Shown: in pieces, positions 59,316-64,000 of the stretch
Position numbering within the stretch: the first letter of the stretch is position 1
Layout: every line of letters starts with the position of its first letter
Assembly (NCBI RefSeq): GCF_041146395.1
Contig: NC_090986.1
Location: 39,840,001 to 39,904,000, forward strand
Direction of reading: 5' to 3'
DNA length: 64,000 nucleotides
DNA from: Eulemur rufifrons
Taxonomy: Eukaryota > Chordata > Mammalia > Primates > Lemuridae
Made by a program: the position numbers and the translations under genes
The notes under the pieces: model-generated
The model's input: only the letters and a program-made list of their open reading frames with translations
Told to the model about the DNA's origin: nothing
Databases searched by the model: none

Positions 59316-60755
59316 AGCAGATGGGTGAATGGATGGATGAGTATTTGAGAGATTATTTGAATGGATTTTTCTGAGGGTCTATCCAATTACCTTTCAAGAG
59401 TATTGTGATACTCTCAAATATATTTATAAATCTAATGAATCACCTACATTCCAAAAAGTCAGTAAGTAATCTACTGTAATTTTAAATCAAAAAATATAAA
59501 ACTGTGAATGGTTCTGAATAAAGTAATAAATGGCAGAACCAGGAACAGAAGTTCTCTCTCTGCAGCAAGTTCCTTGCAGGCATAGTCCATGGCCAATTCT
59601 ATCTTTTGTTCCTAATATCTGGCCTCTGAGCATATTTGGTTGGCATGCATATACTGAAAGTCTAATCAGTCAACAGTTCTGATTAGAGTCATTTATGGCT
59701 AGCCCTTTAGGTGATAGAAAATCCAATTCTGAAAATAATATTTTCTGGTGGATAAATAATTCTAGCCTCATCCTTAGAGGAAGAGGAGAACTAATGTTTT
59801 ACCATACAAAGAATCTTCATTCACTGTATTCATACAGAGATTCTAATGATGCTATCAGACATTAAATTAAATGTTCATTATAGGCAGGAATGATCTGAGA
59901 AATATCTAACCCCTGGTACATATAGGCACCACTAGTCAGAAAATATGTTATGGCCCACGAGAAGGATGCCTCAATACATCAGAACAGATATCAGTGTACA
60001 TAGACAGTCCAATGCACTTTGCAGGGCCCTGATCACAGGTCTTTGGAGATGAGAAGCAGAGGTATGATTGATGAGGAGCAGAGAAAAATTGATAAGAGGA
60101 AAGAGCACCATAGAACCAGACTATAACATGAGGGCTTGTTTTGAGGAACAGGATAAAGTACAACTTCTTGAATTTAACCACATAATCTGTATCAATCTTA
60201 TAGCAAGGCACAAGGGCTACTAAGGATATGGAGAATGGATCAGCTTGCATATTTGGTGCTGAATAACCCGAGTACTGACTTAGAGATACTAACAAATGAT
60301 GGGATTTGTCCAATAGTGTTTCAGGTGAAACCAAACCTCTAGGTAGAGATTATCTGGTGCAGCTGTGAGGAAAAGAAAAAACACTTCTGACCTTTGAAAG
60401 AATATCACATGTGTTAGCAGGGCTAGCTAGCTTCCTTTCTTTTTTCTCCTTTTCTTTCCTTTCTGTGTGAATTAGCTAGAGTCAGTTTCTGTTGCTTGTA
60501 GAGAATAACTGATACAATAGATAATTTTCCTTCTTCTTGACACAACATCCTTATTAACTCTGTCTAATCTCATTAGTTCTTTGAACAACCCATTGCTTAT
60601 TCATTAGGTATTTGTGCAGATGTTCATGTAATTTTTAGGCTTAGTTCTAAAGTATTTCAGTGAAAGATAATGGAGAAGAGTTGATAAGCCTTGGCAATGT
60701 ATTTTCCCCCATGACTTTATAGTGAAGAGTCCATCACTGATTATTGACCATTGTC
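59316..60755. other. Unassigned non-coding sequence
   Basis: The longest open frame of the window lies here on the minus strand (59948-60334, 128 codons). It shows no recognisable domain, so I do not call it a gene. A C/T-rich patch at 60430-60465 is followed by 'gagtcagtttctgttgcttg', recalling an old LTR end. Confidence 0.4.
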
Positions 60756-60965
60756 AAGTTCCAATGCTTTGTCTCTCCACAGATCCATTCCTTAGTCCAT
60801 GTTCTTTTTTCTCCCAGAAATGCCCTTTCTAATATCTTTACCTGTAGCACTGATTTAAATATCAGTTCAGCAAAGCCTTCCCTATTTCCCAAGATAGAAC
60901 TAATCATCTCACATCTGTGCTTCCTGGCAACACCACTGCTGTTGGAACAGTGCCTTGAACTGCAG
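60756..60965 (+). mobile_element. Possible L2 LINE fragment
   Basis: 'ttctcccagaaatgcccttt', 'agttcagcaaagccttccct' and 'ctaatcatctcacatctgtg' have the order of decayed L2 3' text. Confidence 0.4.
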
Positions 60966-61378
60966 GTAACTGGGCTTCTCCAAGGATTCCTCCTGGGTTA
61001 CCCAGGGCTAGAGCAAATATTAAAAGTTATATTTTATGACTCATTGGCATAAAGATGAATATATTAATATTATATACTAAAACATTTACTTTAACCTAAA
61101 AGTTCACTTTTTTCCTTCCAATTTCAAAAGAAATTAAAACATTTTCATGAACATTTAAAAGCATAGTGGGCCTTTGGCATGGTGCCCACTATGTCTAACG
61201 GGTAAGTTATCCCTGCTTGGATGTGCTCTCACTTTGACATTTTTCTCATTTATACAATCCACAGTTTAAAGGGGTTTCTCTGCAGGAGGACAAGACTGGT
61301 TCTGGAAGCTGGTGATGAGACAAACTTGAGGTAAGGTTCAAATGATTCAACTTCAAGGGGATGCTCTTAAAGGAGACT
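60966..61378. other. Unassigned sequence
   Basis: Nothing recognised. Confidence 0.4.
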
Positions 61379-61797
61379 GCTATGGTTGGAGTTTGTCCCC
61401 ACCAAAATTCATGTTGAAATTGGTCCCCAATGTGGCAGTGTTGGGCGGTAGTGCCTACTGGGAGGTATTTGAGTCATGGGGGCAGGTCCCTTGTAAATGG
61501 CTTGGTGCCACTCTCAATACGATGAGTGAGTTCTTGCTCTGGCAAGACTGGATCGTTTCGGGGGGAATAGATTAGTGCTCATGGGAGCAGTTGTCCCTCA
61601 GATTTTGTCTCTTCACATGTGTCCACTTCCTCTTTGACTTTCTCCACTATGTTATAATGCAGCACAAAAGCACTCACTAGAAGCCAGGGCCATGCCCTGG
61701 AACTTTCCAGCTTATAGAACTAGGAGCTGAATAAACCTTGTTTCTGTATAAACTACCCAGTCTCAGATATTTTATTCAAGCAATACAAAAGACAAAG
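61379..61797 (+). mobile_element. MaLR solo LTR (THE1/MST group)
   Basis: TGCTATGGTTGGAGTTTGTC, 'ccaccaaaattcatgttgaa', 'ccccaatgtggcagtgttgg', 'gatgagtgagttcttgctct', 'agctgaataaaccttgtttc' and 'actacccagtctcagatatt' give a full LTR in sense order. No internal region. Confidence 0.93.
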
Positions 61798-62009
61798 GCT
61801 TATGTTTTTTCCTAATTGAATGATTTCAAATATATAATGATTCTTTTTAAAAAAAATTGTAAACCCATTGACAGTTTGCTAATTAAAAGTTTTCTCCAAA
61901 GAAAATTTATCTAGATAGTGCCAGGGCTACTCTGGGCATTAGGAGTCATTCATTTTGTTTGGGGACATACCAATTTAGAGCAGTATTTGAGTTAATCTGA
62001 AATAAAACA
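61798..62009. other. Unassigned spacer
   Basis: Nothing recognised. Confidence 0.4.
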
Positions 62010-62262
62010 ACTATTTTTTGCATGATGCTTTACAATTTACAAAGCATTTTCATATTTATTATTTATATGATCTACACACCAAACCTGAAAAGTTGATATC
62101 ACTTATTTTTCATTTGACAGGAAAAAATAAACCAACCCTCAGACAGATTAAGTGACTTACCCAAGGTCAAACGATTGGTAGTACAGGGTCTAGGACTCAT
62201 GCTCAGTTCTTCTAATTCCAGAATTTCATATTCTTTTCACTACATCACGCTGCCCATAGAAA
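62010..62262 (-). mobile_element. MIR (MIRb-like) SINE, antisense, near full length
   Basis: 'gctttacaatttacaaagca', 'ttaagtgacttacccaaggt', 'caaacgattggtagtacagg' and 'ctacatcacgctgccc' give nearly the whole element in reverse. Confidence 0.9.
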
Positions 62263-63449
62263 AAAAAGCATCTATGAAAATACATGCATTAAAATGCTGA
62301 ATTCACACTCTAAGTAGATTGAGGCTCTTTTAGAAAACCTAATGGCATTTCTGTAACTGTTATTTTGATGTGAGTTTAGTTCTAAAACATTTGAATAACA
62401 AGGTTGACAAAATTTATTTTCAGTGGAAGTCAAAACTAAACAATAATTTTAATACATGAAATTCTATGGATCACGAACTTTGGTCAGAAGTATGATAAAT
62501 ATGTCAGAAATATATTGATAGGAACATATGTTTTTAATTTCAAGTTTCAAGTCTTTGTTCTTTAGTTCGTTAAATTTCCCTCCTCTTTTATTCTCTCTCA
62601 GTCTCTTAAGTCTACACTTTTTTGGTAAACAAGCTAAAACAAACTTGCCTTTGAGAGTTTTCTTTCATCAACTCTTTAGCTCTTGAAAGGGGTAATTTCC
62701 TCACAAAAGAAACAAATGGAAGGAAGGAAATGACATTGAGCAAGTCTGATCTTGAAAAAGGCAAAATTCTGTAAAGCATGAAGATTAAATCATACATTAC
62801 TTAGAGAAAAAGTGAAGGCTTATTAAAATTAGTTGGCACGGATCCTCACTCTTCACAAGAAAGTTGGACAAAACAAACAATGAGACTTCAGAAATTTTAA
62901 AAGGACATGTGACTCTATGCCACACAATACACAAATTGACTATTTCAAGTATAAATATGATTGTAGTTTTCACTGTTCTAGGAGATAGTCTAACTGATAA
63001 GAAATTATATGAAGCTAAGTTTGCAAAGTCAGGATGTAAATAATTGAATAATTTAATGTGCACATGACATCTCAGTTAAATTCCATCTTGGTTACCCATA
63101 GAAGAAAGGCTGGGGTAAGACTTTTCTGGTATGTATTAATATTTTTGAAGTCTTAAAACATTTATATATTATTTTACTCAGGAATAAAGATTAAATTCAT
63201 TTAACTTTACAGATGTCTTGATTTTATATATCTTACATCTTATTCACTTCATTTGCAATATGCATACAAATAATTATACTATATGCTTTTAAATACACAA
63301 CCTAATTTTGTTATGTATTCGTCAACTTTTTGGGTGAATAAAATACATATTTCAGGTGCTACCACATTTCAGGTGCGCAGATGGCTTTATCTACAGCAGA
63401 CGTGCTGACCAGAAACTCCAGCCAAATGCTGCATTATATCTGGCTCAAC
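62263..63449. other. Unassigned A/T-rich sequence
   Basis: No repeat or exon recognised. Confidence 0.4.
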
Positions 63450-63508
63450 ATAGCAACAAAGCACTTGAAACAATGTTTGTACAGTGTTTCAAAGCAATTT
63501 GTTGCCAT
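63450..63508. other. Imperfect inverted repeat (hairpin)
   Basis: The left arm at 63450-63472 (ATAGCAACAAAGCACTTGAAACA) pairs with the right arm at 63485-63508, whose reverse complement reads ATGGCAACAAATTGCTTTGAAACA. The blocks GCAACAAA and TTGAAACA match exactly, with one mismatch outside and a small internal bulge. The 12-base loop is 63473-63484. It could be a transposon palindrome remnant or a short RNA hairpin. Confidence 0.6.
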
Positions 63509-63774
63509 AGTAGTGAATTTCATCTGAAAATCTAAGAATGATATTTTCCCCCCATATTTTATTGACTGACAAATAGAATGGCCTCCCAAATTTGGATAAA
63601 CATTATTGGAACTAAGAGGAAACAGTCAACACAGGTGGGATGCTCAAAGGGCAGATGGGCTTTTGGGGATACTTTTAATAACAATTATGGAAGGTCTACT
63701 ATGGGTCAGGTATGTGTTGCACTAGGGATATTAGGATGAAGATCAGACAACCTCTAACCTCAAGAAGCTCAAAG
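63509..63774. other. Unassigned sequence
   Basis: 63690-63770 ('tctactatgggtcaggtatg') resembles the ancient repeats at 24840 and 44805. Confidence 0.4.
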
Positions 63775-63860
63775 AGACTATCATTATCTTATTTCCAAAA
63801 TCTAGTACACTGATTGGCACATAATAGGTGCTCAATAGATCTTTGCTGAATCAGTGGCAG
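63775..63860 (+). mobile_element. L2 LINE 3' end
   Basis: 'atctagtacactgattggca', 'cataataggtgctcaataga' and TCTTTGCTGAATCAG match the L2 terminus. Confidence 0.82.
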
Positions 63861-64000
63861 GTCTGCTTATTATTGCAAAAGCTGCTACAAACATAGACAC
63901 AGACACACAGGAGCTCCAAGCCAGAGGGTCAGAGTAAACAAAAGGACCAGATATGAATGGTATGAAGGGGATAATAATAGGTGTGGCTGGAATTAGACAA

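Noticed and set aside
59948..60334. 128-codon minus-strand open frame, the longest in the window
   Set aside because: No recognisable domain, signal or splice context. A frame this long is expected by chance in 64 kb of six-frame sequence.

Overview
This window is nuclear DNA from a primate, very probably a strepsirrhine and most likely a lemur. The evidence is four Alu elements (12358-12732, 50623-50968, 56076-56415, 57151-57515). Their left arm and right-arm start are joined by an extra A/T-rich linker (AGAAAGAAAT..CTGG..AACTAAAA..TATATAGAAAAA) that I know from lemur Alus and that human Alus lack. MIR, L2, MaLR (MLT1/MST), hAT-Charlie and L1M relics elsewhere are the usual placental background.

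I found no supportable protein-coding exon, RNA gene, CpG island or CRISPR array in the 64 kb. Every open frame is short (at most about 128 codons). The few recognisable ones are LINE-1 ORF2 or L2 reverse-transcriptase remnants, or lie inside LTRs. The window reads as intergenic or deep intronic sequence. No operon-like or undescribed gene system is visible.

Layout. 1-5.5 kb: an antisense old L1 tail, a LINE-1 inserted with a 5' inversion (twin priming) and a duplication-bearing L1M 3' UTR. 5.5-17 kb: mostly unassigned sequence with L2, MIR, one MER5-like hAT relic and a young antisense Alu with 58 T. 17-26 kb: an MLT1 LTR, L2, an antisense ERV LTR, and an MST LTR split by a foreign insert. 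26-31 kb: the most repeat-poor part, with microsatellites, a G-quadruplex motif and an antisense solo LTR. 31-38 kb: a TTCC repeat, L2 copies including a 1.5 kb relic with reverse-transcriptase remnants, and an antisense L1M tail. 38-47 kb: mostly unassigned, with an MLT1 LTR, a (GGGA)n G-quadruplex tract and a pair of short related segments.

47-53.3 kb is the densest part. It holds two more LTRs of the ERV groups seen upstream, an Alu monomer, and an antisense L1 endonuclease-region fragment that has taken in an Alu, an ERV LTR and a hAT element, followed by an ERVL-like LTR. 53-64 kb: L2 and MIR copies, two Alus (one near consensus), a MaLR LTR and an imperfect hairpin near 63.5 kb.

The features do not work together as a pathway; the coherent story is insertion history. 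Family names come from recognised consensus text, not from a database search, so subfamily labels are tentative.
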